Positions 18,054 through 26,466 of a stretch of 39,898 nt of DNA are shown piece after piece; the stretch's first letter is position 1, and every line of letters starts with the position of its first letter. The stretch is from assembly GCA_020353555.1 (NCBI GenBank), contig CP070697.1, forward strand, positions 6,678,865-6,718,762, read 5' to 3'. A program made the translations under genes and the position numbers. Below the pieces are notes generated by a model, which had not been told where the DNA came from, made no database searches, and saw only the letters and a list, made by a program, of their open reading frames with translations. Source of the DNA: Desulfobacterales bacterium. Lineage in GTDB: Bacteria > Desulfobacterota > Desulfobacteria > Desulfobacterales > G020353555.

Positions 18054-19514
18054 ATGGCGACGCTGCCCCCCGTGACCCTGGGGGTGATCATTCTGGTTGC
18101 TTTTCTGGCGACGTGCGCGCTGCGCAAACCCCTGGAACGGGCGGTCGTGCTCCGGGCTGCCGCAACCGCACAACCCCAACGCCAATTCTATCTCGATCTC
18201 CTATTGTGCCTTTTGGCCGCCGGGATGGCCATCGGTTACAACTCCTATATTTTGCATTTTCCCGCGCCCAGCGGGATTGCCTTGGCAATGGGAGGACTGG
18301 TAGCAGGATTTTTCGTTTCCCTCGACATGGCACTGGCCCGTGAACGCACCGTTATCCAAAATGCGTTGGCCCAGCATCATGTTCGGCCACCGCCCCGACG
18401 CCTTTATTCCATCACCAAGAGATTTGCTTTGGTGGCCGTCACGACGGCGCTGTTCGTTGTGATCATTATTGTTATGGTCATCTCCCGCGACCTCGTCTGG
18501 CTGTCTGGGATCGGGCCGAACGCCGCCGCACTCGCCCAGGCCCAAAAGTCCGTGACCTACGAAATATTTTTTATCATGGCCGTTCTTTTGACCCTCGTTG
18601 TCAATTTGATTATCTCCTACTCGCGGAACCTGAAACTGCTTTTTGAAAACGAAACCGGTGTCTTGGAGCGCGTCAGCCGAGGCGACCTCAGTCGCATGGT
18701 CCCGGTGGCAACCAAAGACGAGTTTGGCGTCATTGCCGGCCACACCAATGACATGATCCGCGGCCTGCAACACCGCATCGAGCTCCTGACCGCCCTCAAA
18801 CTGGCCGAAGAGGTCCAGCAAAATCTTCTGCCGCTGAGTGCGCCTCACCATCCGCGCGTGGATATAGCGGGCACCAGCATTTACTGTGATGAAACCGGCG
18901 GGGATTATTACGATTACTTCAACTTGCCGGAGGGTCGGCTGGGGGTCGTTGTGGCCGATGCTTCCGGCCACGGCGTCGGTGCGGCCCTGCAAATGACAAC
19001 GGCCAGAGCCTTTCTCCAGTTCGGTGCGCGCGATTACCGCGGGCCGGCACAGCTTCTGGCTGAGGTCAACCGATTCTTGACGAGAGACAGCTCCCACACG
19101 AGCCGCTTCATGAGCATGTTTTTTTTGGAAATCGATCCCGCCGATCAATGCCTATGCTGGGTCCGCGCGGGCCACGACCCGGCGCTTTTTTACGAGCCGT
19201 CCCGGAATTCATTCCGCGAATTGTCCGGCGCCGGAATGGCCATGGGGGTCGTGGCCGACTACGATTATCACGCGTACACCCACCGGGGGTGGTCATCCAG
19301 CAGCCTCATCGTGATCGGCACCGACGGCATCCCTGAAACCCGCAACAAGGACGGTCGAATGTTCGGCCTGGAACGCCTGCGGGAAGTGATCCGGGCCCAC
19401 GCCGCCGAGCCTTCCGATGTCATCCAAACCGCCGTGATTGACGCGCTGCGCTGCTTTCGCAATGACGCGCCCCAGGAGGATGATATCACGCTGGTCGTCG
19501 TCAAACTCCTTTAG
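18054..19514 (+). CDS. Membrane HAMP-SpoIIE/RsbU-type serine phosphatase
   Basis: A 486-residue PP2C-like phosphatase expected to dephosphorylate a STAS-domain antagonist. About five membrane segments (near 8-22, 46-62, 72-92, 123-143, 169-190), then HAMP (about 191-243), a short linker helix ending AEEVQQNLLP, and the SpoIIE/PP2C domain (about 270-486). Metal-binding acidic residues are visible in GDYYDYF, ADASGHG, GTDGIPETRNKDG and EDDITLVV. A TGA lies three codons upstream in frame, so ATG at 18054 is the earliest start. Its last 14 bases overlap the end of a second, opposite-facing phosphatase gene, with which it shares a 30-base identical segment. Confidence 0.88.
   Translation: MATLPPVTLGVIILVAFLATCALRKPLERAVVLRAAATAQPQRQFYLDLLLCLLAAGMAIGYNSYILHFPAPSGIALAMGGLVAGFFVSLDMALARERTVIQNALAQHHVRPPPRRLYSITKRFALVAVTTALFVVIIIVMVISRDLVWLSGIGPNAAALAQAQKSVTYEIFFIMAVLLTLVVNLIISYSRNLKLLFENETGVLERVSRGDLSRMVPVATKDEFGVIAGHTNDMIRGLQHRIELLTALKLAEEVQQNLLPLSAPHHPRVDIAGTSIYCDETGGDYYDYFNLPEGRLGVVVADASGHGVGAALQMTTARAFLQFGARDYRGPAQLLAEVNRFLTRDSSHTSRFMSMFFLEIDPADQCLCWVRAGHDPALFYEPSRNSFRELSGAGMAMGVVADYDYHAYTHRGWSSSSLIVIGTDGIPETRNKDGRMFGLERLREVIRAHAAEPSDVIQTAVIDALRCFRNDAPQEDDITLVVVKLL
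19339..19368 (+). repeat. 30-bp perfect inverted repeat, copy 1
   Basis: Within the first phosphatase gene, encoding RNKDGRMFG. Identical over 30 bases to the reverse complement of 19680-19709 in the convergent paralogue. Confidence 0.85.
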
Positions 19515-21660
19515 CGTCCCCGCCCTTTTGTTCGTCCACCTTGATAATGACTAAGGTAACATCGTCTTCCTTTTGCGTCAGCGGATGGCGGAACTTTTCC
19601 AGCGCGGTGGTCACGGCCTGAATGATTTGCGCCGCGGAGTTGTGCGCCTGGGAACGGATGAGCCTTTGCAGCGATTCTCGGCCGAACATTCGACCGTCCT
19701 TGTTGCGGGCCTCCCAGATACCGTCGGTGCCGATAATGATGATCTGCCCGGGGCTAATTTCCCGCTGCTGTTCCTCGTATTGGGCATCCTCAAAAACGCC
19801 CAGAGGCAACCCGCGTCCGCCCAGCTCTTCAAAGGCGTCGGTATGGACATCATAGATCATGGCCGGCTCGTGCCCGGCGCGAACCCAACGAAATTTCTTC
19901 TGACGTCCATCGACTTGACCGTAAAAAAGGGTCATGAATTGGCCTGAATCTTCTACATCCTGGGAAAGCTGGCGATTGACGTCGGCCACGATTTGTTCAA
20001 CGCTGCCCGGCAAGGCCGTCCGCTGCCGCAAGAGGGCGCGCGCCGTGGCCATCAGCAGCGCGGCCGAAATACCGTGACCGGAGACATCCCCGACGACGAC
20101 GCCCAACTCGGCTTTCTTTAGTTTGGCGGGCGGGATAAAGTCATAGTAGTCGCCGCCGGTTTCTTCACAATAGACAATTTGGCCGGCGATATCCAATCCG
20201 TCGACAAGCGGGTTGGCTTTCGGCAAGAGATTCTGCTGCACTTCCTTGGCCAAGTCCAGCGCTTGGCGCATGTGCAGGTGCTCCTCAAGTTGCGGGCCGA
20301 CGAGGTTAAAAACCCGCCCCATTTCGCCGAATTCGTCCCGGGAACGAATGTTGACCCGGGTATCAAAATGCCCCCTCGCCAGGCGCGCGGCGCCTTCGGC
20401 CAAGATGTGCATCGGTTTGGTCACGGTCCGGGAAAAGGCCAACGCCAGCCCCATAATTACCGGCAAAATCGCCGCCACACCGTAACGGGTAACTTCCAGC
20501 AGGTCATCAATTTGACCCTGAATGTACGCTTGTGCCTGCTGGGCCGGCTTGAGAAGCTCCGCATACGGGGTGATGAGCACTAAAAAGCCCCGCGTATGCA
20601 TCGGCCCGTATACCCAAAGACATTCGCAACCCTTGTAACGCATACGGCGGATGTTGCTTATCCCCAGTTCAAAATCGTCCAGCACGGCCTTAAACTGTTT
20701 TTCATCGGTGGATACCAGCCAGTCGTCGGCCATCGAGGACCGCCAGCCCCTTGGACGATCAGCGCTGGGTTCCTCCCGCGCCACGATGCGAGCACCGCGG
20801 GCTCCTGTCTCCGGGTGCACCTCCAAATAAACCATCAACGGTTGCGTCTCGGTAGGAATGTTTTCCAGGAGCACCCGACGCTCCAGGAGGCTGCTGATCG
20901 GCACGATCAGCGACGTCACGCCGGCGATCTCTCCGCCGGGGCCCTTGACCGGCCTGGACACGGCGACAACACTCTGGCCGGTCTCCGGATCCACAAATTG
21001 ATCCGTCCACGGACTCTGCCGCTTGAAGGCGGCTGTATACCACAGCTGTTGGCGCGGATCGAAATCCAGGGGAATTTGACCGTGTCCCGGAAAAACACTG
21101 AGCAACCCATTTTCCAAGACGGTGTAGTGCCAGATAACAAGACCGCGAATCCGCTTGGAGAGTTCTTGATAAACCGGGGTCATGGCCGCGAGGCGCGCCA
21201 TATCAGCCGCCACATCTTCCGCTTTCACTCCGGAGACCCGTTTAAAAACCTGAGTCGAATAAGCCACTTCCATAATTTCCACCCGGTTTGCACCCAGTAT
21301 CCGAAAATGATTCGCCGAGGGGCTCAAGTCCGGGGGACGCCGAAGGGGGTCTTGAAAGTCGTGCGTGCGATAAATCTCGAGAGGGGTGCTCGGGTTCCGG
21401 GCCAAAAGTTCTTCCACCTCCCGCGCCTGTAAAAGAAGGGCCATTTCCAATTGCTCCCGCCCCTGCCAGAGCATCTGGGAATAAGTGGTGATCAGAAATC
21501 GCAGGCGGTCTTCGGCACTGTCAATCAGATTGGCGCGGGAACGTGCGATCAGCTCCTCCGCCAATCGCCGCACGGAGCGTACCCCCAAGGTGCGCATAAA
21601 CATAATCGGCACCAGCGCTATAATCAAAAGCACAACAAGCAATTTCCAGCGGAATCGCAT
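19501..21660 (-). CDS. Sensor phosphatase: extracytoplasmic Cache-like domain, HAMP, SpoIIE/RsbU phosphatase
   Basis: A 719-residue membrane receptor. One N-terminal membrane helix (about 5-22), a large periplasmic region (about 30-385) with a Cache-like stretch (WYTAAFKRQSPWTDQFVDPETGQSVVAVSRPV), a second helix (about 405-425), HAMP with RSRDEFGEMGRVFN, then AKEVQQNLLPK and a PP2C domain with GDYYDF, VGDVSGHG, GTDGIWEARNKDG and EDDVTLV. ATG at 21660 is preferred because GGAGG lies six bases upstream; the frame is open to 21735. It would sense a ligand outside the cytoplasmic membrane and dephosphorylate an anti-anti-sigma-type protein such as the STAS protein at 25984. It converges on and overlaps the first phosphatase gene. 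Confidence 0.9.
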   Translation of the reverse strand: MRFRWKLLVVLLIIALVPIMFMRTLGVRSVRRLAEELIARSRANLIDSAEDRLRFLITTYSQMLWQGREQLEMALLLQAREVEELLARNPSTPLEIYRTHDFQDPLRRPPDLSPSANHFRILGANRVEIMEVAYSTQVFKRVSGVKAEDVAADMARLAAMTPVYQELSKRIRGLVIWHYTVLENGLLSVFPGHGQIPLDFDPRQQLWYTAAFKRQSPWTDQFVDPETGQSVVAVSRPVKGPGGEIAGVTSLIVPISSLLERRVLLENIPTETQPLMVYLEVHPETGARGARIVAREEPSADRPRGWRSSMADDWLVSTDEKQFKAVLDDFELGISNIRRMRYKGCECLWVYGPMHTRGFLVLITPYAELLKPAQQAQAYIQGQIDDLLEVTRYGVAAILPVIMGLALAFSRTVTKPMHILAEGAARLARGHFDTRVNIRSRDEFGEMGRVFNLVGPQLEEHLHMRQALDLAKEVQQNLLPKANPLVDGLDIAGQIVYCEETGGDYYDFIPPAKLKKAELGVVVGDVSGHGISAALLMATARALLRQRTALPGSVEQIVADVNRQLSQDVEDSGQFMTLFYGQVDGRQKKFRWVRAGHEPAMIYDVHTDAFEELGGRGLPLGVFEDAQYEEQQREISPGQIIIIGTDGIWEARNKDGRMFGRESLQRLIRSQAHNSAAQIIQAVTTALEKFRHPLTQKEDDVTLVIIKVDEQKGGDAKGV
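19680..19709 (-). repeat. 30-bp perfect inverted repeat, copy 2
   Basis: Within the second phosphatase gene, encoding the same RNKDGRMFG motif as 19339-19368, in opposite orientation, 311 bases away. Confidence 0.85.
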
Positions 21661-22190
21661 GTCCATCCTCCTTAAAAACAGGCCGCCCCTGAATGCGCGG
21701 GAATGATTGATTTTGGTATGGCGAACATCTCCCAAGGCCGGCCGCTTCGGGGGTCAAGGCTCTTAAAATCCCTTGGAATGCGAGGGAATTAAAGCATTGG
21801 CTCAAGTTTGAAAATTCCGCCTTCGGCAGCGACAGCCTGCTGATGACGCCTCCCGAACCTTCAAGGCTTGTTTTAATCGTTTGAGATCATTATATTAACG
21901 TAGATTGGCCGCAAAAATTAAGGCTTGTCAAGCGATTATGATAGATAGTATGAGAAACTACCTGGGGATTGATTTGTGCCAGCTCGACCGTCTTCTGTCG
22001 AAATCTAATCATCCCGGCTGCTTGGGGCTAAACGAAACCGGTCCGCGAAGAACGACGACGGAAGGCCTAGATGCCGGTTCCGGGTTCCTGGCAACAGGAG
22101 GCGGGCCAAGCCTCATTCTTAAACCGCTGACCGTCTTTGCCTTCCTCACGGCCGTTAATTCATTTCCCGCAAAGATTGGAGGAGCTTCCT
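21661..22190. other. Divergent spacer between the sensor phosphatase and the ABC exporter
   Basis: About 530 bases without a supported gene. The centre (about 21880-21960) is AT-rich and contains the palindrome GCTTGTCAAGC (21923-21933), which gives a TTGTCA on the plus strand with TATGAG 18 bases on, and a TTGACA on the minus strand. A short hairpin TCCTG-GCAA-CAGGA lies at 22086-22099. This is the likely promoter region for both genes. Confidence 0.4.
21925..21954 (+). promoter_or_regulatory. Candidate promoter for the ABC exporter operon
   Basis: TTGTCA (21925-21930), 18-base spacer, TATGAG (21949-21954). Only a partial match to sigma-70 consensus; the long leader (over 200 bases) weakens it. 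Confidence 0.25.
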
Positions 22191-24704
22191 ATGGCAAAAG
22201 GTGAAACCCCCATCGTCAAGCGATCCCTTTATTCCTGGGTATTCGCAGGCAATGTCGGCCTTCAACTCCTGCTGTTGCTCATTATTGTCGTGATGGTTTT
22301 TACCCGGGTTCTACCCTTGGAAATGCAAAAACGCATCGTCAATGAGGCCATAAATTTACGAAAAATCGATTTGTTGTTGAGTTACTGCGGAATCTATTTG
22401 GCGGCCGTGGTTTTGGCCAACGGGCTCAAATACCTCAATTCGATGGTGACGACCGTTATCACGCAACGCGCGACCGCTAACATGCGCAAGGGACTATACC
22501 ACTACATTTTAACCCTGCCCTTAAGTTTTTTCCGCAACACGCAGCCGGGGATGGTGGTCAACTCGCTCGTCAACGAGCTGACGCTGCCGGCCAATTTTGT
22601 GGGCATGGCCGTGGCGGCGCCAGTCAGCAATGTGTTGACCTTGCTGGCGTTTGCCGGTTACCTGTTTCGGCTGAATCCGCTCTTGGCGGCGGTTTCCCTG
22701 AGTATTTACCCGATCGTCGTTTTTTTGGTTCCGATGCTGCAAAAAGGGGTCAACCGGGCCAACAAAAAACGCGTGGACACCGCCCGAACGTTATCGAGCG
22801 CCATCGCGGAATCCATTTCCGGCATTCATGAAATCCAGGGTAACGGCGCCTACGGCATCGAACACCGCAAGTTTGACGGTTTGGCGGATAAGCTGGAGAA
22901 AATTCGGGTCATCTGGAGCCTGTATCGCTTTGGCGTAAAGACGATGAACAATTTCTTCACCGGGCTGGGTCCATTTATCGTTTTCATTCTGGGCGGTTTC
23001 CTAACCATCAAAGGTCAGCTGGAATTGGGCGCCCTCGTCGCCTTTTTGTCGGCCCAGGAAAAGCTCTATGATCCCTGGCGGGAACTCATCGAGTTCTATC
23101 AGGTTTACCAGGATGGCGTGGTTAACTACAACCGCACCATGGAATATTTCAATGTGGAACCGGAGCATGCCCTGGAACCTCAAGGCCGCCCGCCGTTTGA
23201 ACTGGACGGCAGTGTCGAAGTCAAGGATCTGCAATTTGAAACCTCCAGCGGGATTCGCCTGCTCGACGGCATCAATCTTTCACTAAAGCCCGGCGAGCAC
23301 CTCGCTCTCGTCGGTTTTTCCGGCAGCGGCAAAAGCACGTTGGCGCTGTGCATCGGACAGTTGTATAAGTATACGGACGGTCATGTTTTGATCGGCGATA
23401 AAGAAGTCGCCGAGCTGAGCAAAAAAGACATGGTCATCAATATCGGTTTTGTCTCCCAGAGCCCCTTTATTTTCGAGGGAACCCTCGAGGAAAATCTTCT
23501 TTACTCCTGTAAGGCGATGATCGACGGGCAGGGCCAGCCGGTGAACAATCATTTGCCGACCCTGGATGACATCATTGCGGTGCTCCATCAAACCGGCATT
23601 TTCGTGGACGTGCTCCGCTTCGGCCTGAACACGATTTTGGCCCGGGACGAGCATGAAGACCTGGTGGAAGTGCTCACGCGGGTTCGTAGGAATTTTCAGC
23701 GCGATTACGGAGAGGAACTCGCCGATTATGTGGAATTTTTTGATGAAAACAAATATCTTTACTACTCCAGTGTGGCCGAAAATTTGACCTTCGGCGCGTC
23801 CGCCAAAGAAGCCTTCAACAATTCGAATTTGGCTAAGAACGAATATTTTCTGAACTTTCTGGATCGGGCGGATTTGACCCGGCCGTTACTGAGTTTGGGC
23901 GCCGCGCTTTCCAAACAAACGGTGGATATCTTGGGCAATCTTACCCCCGATGCGGTGTTTTTCGAACAAAGCCCCATCACCGCCGATGAGTTGGATGATT
24001 ACAAATTGATCGTTGAACACCAAAAAAGGCAGAAACTGCATCAGCTTACAGGTACCGATCGCCAGAGACTCCTTGAACTGGCCTTGCGGTTTACCCCGGG
24101 GATCCATAAAATGGCCGCACTTCCTCAGATGCTGGAAACCCTTATCCTGGAGGGACGCGCCCTTTTCCGCGAAAAAATTTCCGCCGACGACCCCGGAGCA
24201 TTTTCGTTTTATCAGTTAGCGGAATACATCTATTCCCAGACGATTCTGAACAATATCTTCTTCGGTAAAACCAAAACCGCCAGCCCTCAAACCCAGGAAA
24301 AAATTGACCAGAGCATTGTGCAGCTGCTGATCGAAGAGGATCTTTTGGAAACGATTATTGAAATCGGTATGCGCTATGACGTCGGCACCAAGGGAGACAA
24401 ACTGTCCGGAGGGCAGCGCCAAAAACTGGCGATTGCCCGCGCGTTTCTCAAGGCCCCCAGGATTTTGATTATGGACGAAGCCACCTCCGCCCTGGACAAC
24501 AAATCCCAGGCCCGTATCCAGAATCTGCTCGAAACCCGCTGGAAAAACAAAAGCACGTTGATTGCCGTGGTGCACCGGCTGGACACCATCAAAAACTTTG
24601 ATCGGGTGGCGGTGATGAAGGCCGGCAAAATCGCTGAAATGGGCACTTACAACGAACTCATAGCCCAGAAAGGAATGCTATATGAACTCGTCGGAAAAAA
24701 ATGA
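22191..24704 (+). CDS. ABC exporter with fused membrane and ATPase domains and a ~250-residue insertion in the ATPase
   Basis: An 837-residue ABC half-exporter. Transmembrane domain about 15-310 (six helices), then a nucleotide-binding domain with Walker A GFSGSGKS (375-382), Q-loop Gln423, signature LSGGQ (738-742), Walker B ILIMDEA (758-764) and H-loop His795. Q-loop to signature is normally about 60 residues; here it is 315. Three similar segments occur: FIFEGTLEENLLYS (426-439), YLYYSSVAENLTFG (522-535) and YIYSQTILNNIFFG (679-692), each like the stretch following a Q-loop, so the helical subdomain seems to have been repeated. Start ATG at 22191 follows GGAGG by eight bases; the frame is open to 22137. 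Substrate unknown; it overlaps the next gene and sits in a partner-switching locus. Confidence 0.9.
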   Translation: MAKGETPIVKRSLYSWVFAGNVGLQLLLLLIIVVMVFTRVLPLEMQKRIVNEAINLRKIDLLLSYCGIYLAAVVLANGLKYLNSMVTTVITQRATANMRKGLYHYILTLPLSFFRNTQPGMVVNSLVNELTLPANFVGMAVAAPVSNVLTLLAFAGYLFRLNPLLAAVSLSIYPIVVFLVPMLQKGVNRANKKRVDTARTLSSAIAESISGIHEIQGNGAYGIEHRKFDGLADKLEKIRVIWSLYRFGVKTMNNFFTGLGPFIVFILGGFLTIKGQLELGALVAFLSAQEKLYDPWRELIEFYQVYQDGVVNYNRTMEYFNVEPEHALEPQGRPPFELDGSVEVKDLQFETSSGIRLLDGINLSLKPGEHLALVGFSGSGKSTLALCIGQLYKYTDGHVLIGDKEVAELSKKDMVINIGFVSQSPFIFEGTLEENLLYSCKAMIDGQGQPVNNHLPTLDDIIAVLHQTGIFVDVLRFGLNTILARDEHEDLVEVLTRVRRNFQRDYGEELADYVEFFDENKYLYYSSVAENLTFGASAKEAFNNSNLAKNEYFLNFLDRADLTRPLLSLGAALSKQTVDILGNLTPDAVFFEQSPITADELDDYKLIVEHQKRQKLHQLTGTDRQRLLELALRFTPGIHKMAALPQMLETLILEGRALFREKISADDPGAFSFYQLAEYIYSQTILNNIFFGKTKTASPQTQEKIDQSIVQLLIEEDLLETIIEIGMRYDVGTKGDKLSGGQRQKLAIARAFLKAPRILIMDEATSALDNKSQARIQNLLETRWKNKSTLIAVVHRLDTIKNFDRVAVMKAGKIAEMGTYNELIAQKGMLYELVGKK

Positions 24705-25206
24705 CGCCACTGCGCCCTGCGAATTTATGGATAATCTGAACCTTTTGAGACAAACCTACTTTTTTTCCAGCTTTCCCCTGGAAACGCTCAAGGTGATCGC
24801 CTATCTTTGCGCCCGCGAGAAGTTCAAAAAGGGCCTAGCCCTGTTCAATCAGAACGAAGACGACGGCCAAGCCTTTTTAGTCATCGACGGTAAAGCCAGG
24901 CTCGAGCGCGAAGACGACGGCAAAATGACGGTAATCCGAGAATGTCATGCCGGAGAGTTCCTGGGAGGTCTGACATTATTAGGCGGCAGACACCGCCTTT
25001 TTTCTTTGATCGCCGTTGAAGACACTACTTGCCTGATCATACACCGTGAGAAGTTTACCAAAGCGATCAAACAATTCCCTGATATCATGCCTAAAATTTT
25101 GAAGGCCGTGGTCGATAACATCAGCACCTGGGAAGAACGCTTTTTGACGGAACGCGCGGAGGAGTGCGGCGGTTGCCTCGAAAAACTGGGCGTCAGTCTG
25201 GTCTGA
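24682..25206 (+). CDS. Cyclic-nucleotide-binding-like domain protein
   Basis: A 174-residue cytoplasmic protein with one CNB/CRP-type beta-roll (about 28-145: KFKKGLALFNQNEDDGQAFLVIDGKARL...) and a short helical tail with a CGGC pair near the end; there is no DNA-binding domain. The phosphate-binding cassette is degenerate: the usual FGE is replaced by LGG in EFLGGLTLLGGRHRLFS, so cyclic nucleotide binding is doubtful. The gene begins 23 bases inside the ABC exporter gene, so the two are translationally linked and the protein may regulate the transporter. Start ATG at 24682 is consistent with the overlap. Confidence 0.82.
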   Translation: MNSSEKNDATAPCEFMDNLNLLRQTYFFSSFPLETLKVIAYLCAREKFKKGLALFNQNEDDGQAFLVIDGKARLEREDDGKMTVIRECHAGEFLGGLTLLGGRHRLFSLIAVEDTTCLIIHREKFTKAIKQFPDIMPKILKAVVDNISTWEERFLTERAEECGGCLEKLGVSLV

Positions 25207-25275
25207 CCTCTGAACTTTAGAATTAAGTCCGGCCGGGTTGATGGTTGTTTGTTTTCCGCGGCGAAAGCTGCCACG

Positions 25276-25300
25276 CCCGCGCTTGCAATTGCAGCGCGGG
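25276..25300. terminator. GC-rich hairpin after the CNB-like gene
   Basis: CCCGCGC and GCGCGGG form a perfect 7-bp stem around TTGCAATTGCA, which can itself pair. It lies 70 bases after the CNB-like gene and before the rsbW-like gene. The downstream side is AT-rich but lacks a T-tract, so the terminator assignment is tentative. Confidence 0.45.
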
Positions 25301-25336
25301 GACTCCCGGATTATATCTTTATGCATCTTAACAACT

Positions 25337-25342
25337 TATAAT
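25337..25342 (+). promoter_or_regulatory. Candidate -10 element for the rsbW-rsbV pair
   Basis: A perfect TATAAT inside the near-palindrome CTTAACAACTTATAATTATTAAG region, 140 bases before the RsbW-like start. No good -35 element is present, so it could be activator-dependent or chance in AT-rich DNA. Confidence 0.3.
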
Positions 25343-25481
25343 TATTAAGAAAACACACCATGAAGCACGGACGGTTGCCATGGCGTCGATTTAAATTACC
25401 TTGAAAATTTTTCCAAATTTTAGGAAAATAAATACAAAGACGCGCCAAGATCAGGCTGGGAAATGCGGAAGGTTAAAGGTG

Positions 25482-25919
25482 ATGGCGAAAAAGACGTATA
25501 GTTTTGAACTCAAAAGCAACCTGTCGGAGTTGGATCGACTCTGTCACAATCTGCAGCAGTTTTGCCATTCGATGGGGCTGCACCCCAAATGCCTGTTTGA
25601 GATCAACCTGGCCTTGGACGAGCTGTTTACCAACATCATTTCCTATGGCTTTCAGGACGATAAAGAGCATCAGATCAAATTCACACTGACACCGCAAAAA
25701 GATTTGCTGATTTTGTGCATTGAAGATGACGGCGTACCCTTTAACCCCATTGAAGCGGATACGCCGGACCTGGAATGTTCCATCAGTGAATGCAAAATCG
25801 GTGGCCTCGGTATTCATTTGATCAAAAATCTAATGGATGAGGTGTGTTATCGAAGATGCCGCGGAAAGAATATTTTGACGATGAAAAAGAAAATTGACGC
25901 CCACGAAGCCGCAGGATAA
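25482..25919 (+). CDS. RsbW/SpoIIAB-like serine kinase (anti-sigma factor type)
   Basis: A 145-residue GHKL-fold kinase. N-box EINLALDELFTNIISYGF (near 41-58), ATP-lid motifs IEDDGVPFNP and GGLGIHLIKNLMDEV. These are the hallmarks of RsbW-type proteins that phosphorylate a STAS antagonist and sequester a partner, often a sigma factor. ATG at 25482 gives the usual start; the frame is open back to 25401. The STAS partner lies 64 bases downstream. No sigma factor gene is in the window, so the target may be encoded elsewhere or may not be a sigma factor. Confidence 0.9.
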   Translation: MAKKTYSFELKSNLSELDRLCHNLQQFCHSMGLHPKCLFEINLALDELFTNIISYGFQDDKEHQIKFTLTPQKDLLILCIEDDGVPFNPIEADTPDLECSISECKIGGLGIHLIKNLMDEVCYRRCRGKNILTMKKKIDAHEAAG

Positions 25920-25983
25920 TTGCGTGCCAATCTAGTCATTTTTTTCAAATCAGATCAATGTGTATGAGGTGGGAGGAAAGTAA

Positions 25984-26316
25984 ATGGAAATCATAGAGGA
26001 AAAACAAAATGCGGTTAATATCTTTAAGCTGAATGGTCGCCTCGATTCAAATACATCCCAGGGGTTTGAGAAGAAAATTTTTCAGGCCATCACGGACGGC
26101 TCGAAAAGTTTGGTTATCGATTTCAAAAATCTCGATTACATATCGAGCGCCGGCCTGCGCGTTATTTTGAAGGCCACCAAAGCCATCAAACGTGAAGAAG
26201 GTCAAATCATGCTATGCGATATGCAAGATTACGTCAAAGAAGTCTTTGAAATCGCCGGCTTTGATTCCTTTCTGCCGATCGTCCCCACGATGGAAGATGC
26301 CCTGAAATCGTTTTAG
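25984..26316 (+). CDS. STAS-domain anti-sigma factor antagonist (RsbV/SpoIIAA-like)
   Basis: A 110-residue single STAS domain, MEIIEEKQNAVNIFKLNGRLDSNTS, with the phosphorylation motif YISSAGLRV at about 56-64. It is expected to be phosphorylated by the RsbW-like kinase just upstream and dephosphorylated by the two RsbU-type phosphatases at 18054 and 19501. GGGAGGAAAG precedes the ATG at good spacing. It is the last plus-strand gene before the minus-strand operon. Confidence 0.93.
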   Translation: MEIIEEKQNAVNIFKLNGRLDSNTSQGFEKKIFQAITDGSKSLVIDFKNLDYISSAGLRVILKATKAIKREEGQIMLCDMQDYVKEVFEIAGFDSFLPIVPTMEDALKSF

Positions 26317-26466
26317 TTATTGACATCCCTGAGGCCAATGCTTTGGAATTCTGGTTTCGTTAGACTTCAGGCCGTGATGAGTGGTCAATTGGTGAAAAAG
26401 TGAAATCGTTGCATGGCAAGGTTGATGGATTGATGAGGATAACCCTTTAACACCATTTGACGCAAT

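Noticed and set aside
17771-18343. 190-codon plus-strand ORF upstream of the phosphatase
   Set aside because: It crosses the hairpin at 17834-17874 and overlaps the phosphatase gene in another frame; composition is Arg/Pro/Cys-rich without motifs.
21889-21930. Minus-strand promoter TTGACA...TATAAT for the sensor phosphatase
   Set aside because: Both hexamers are perfect but are 30 bases apart, too far for a sigma-70 promoter.
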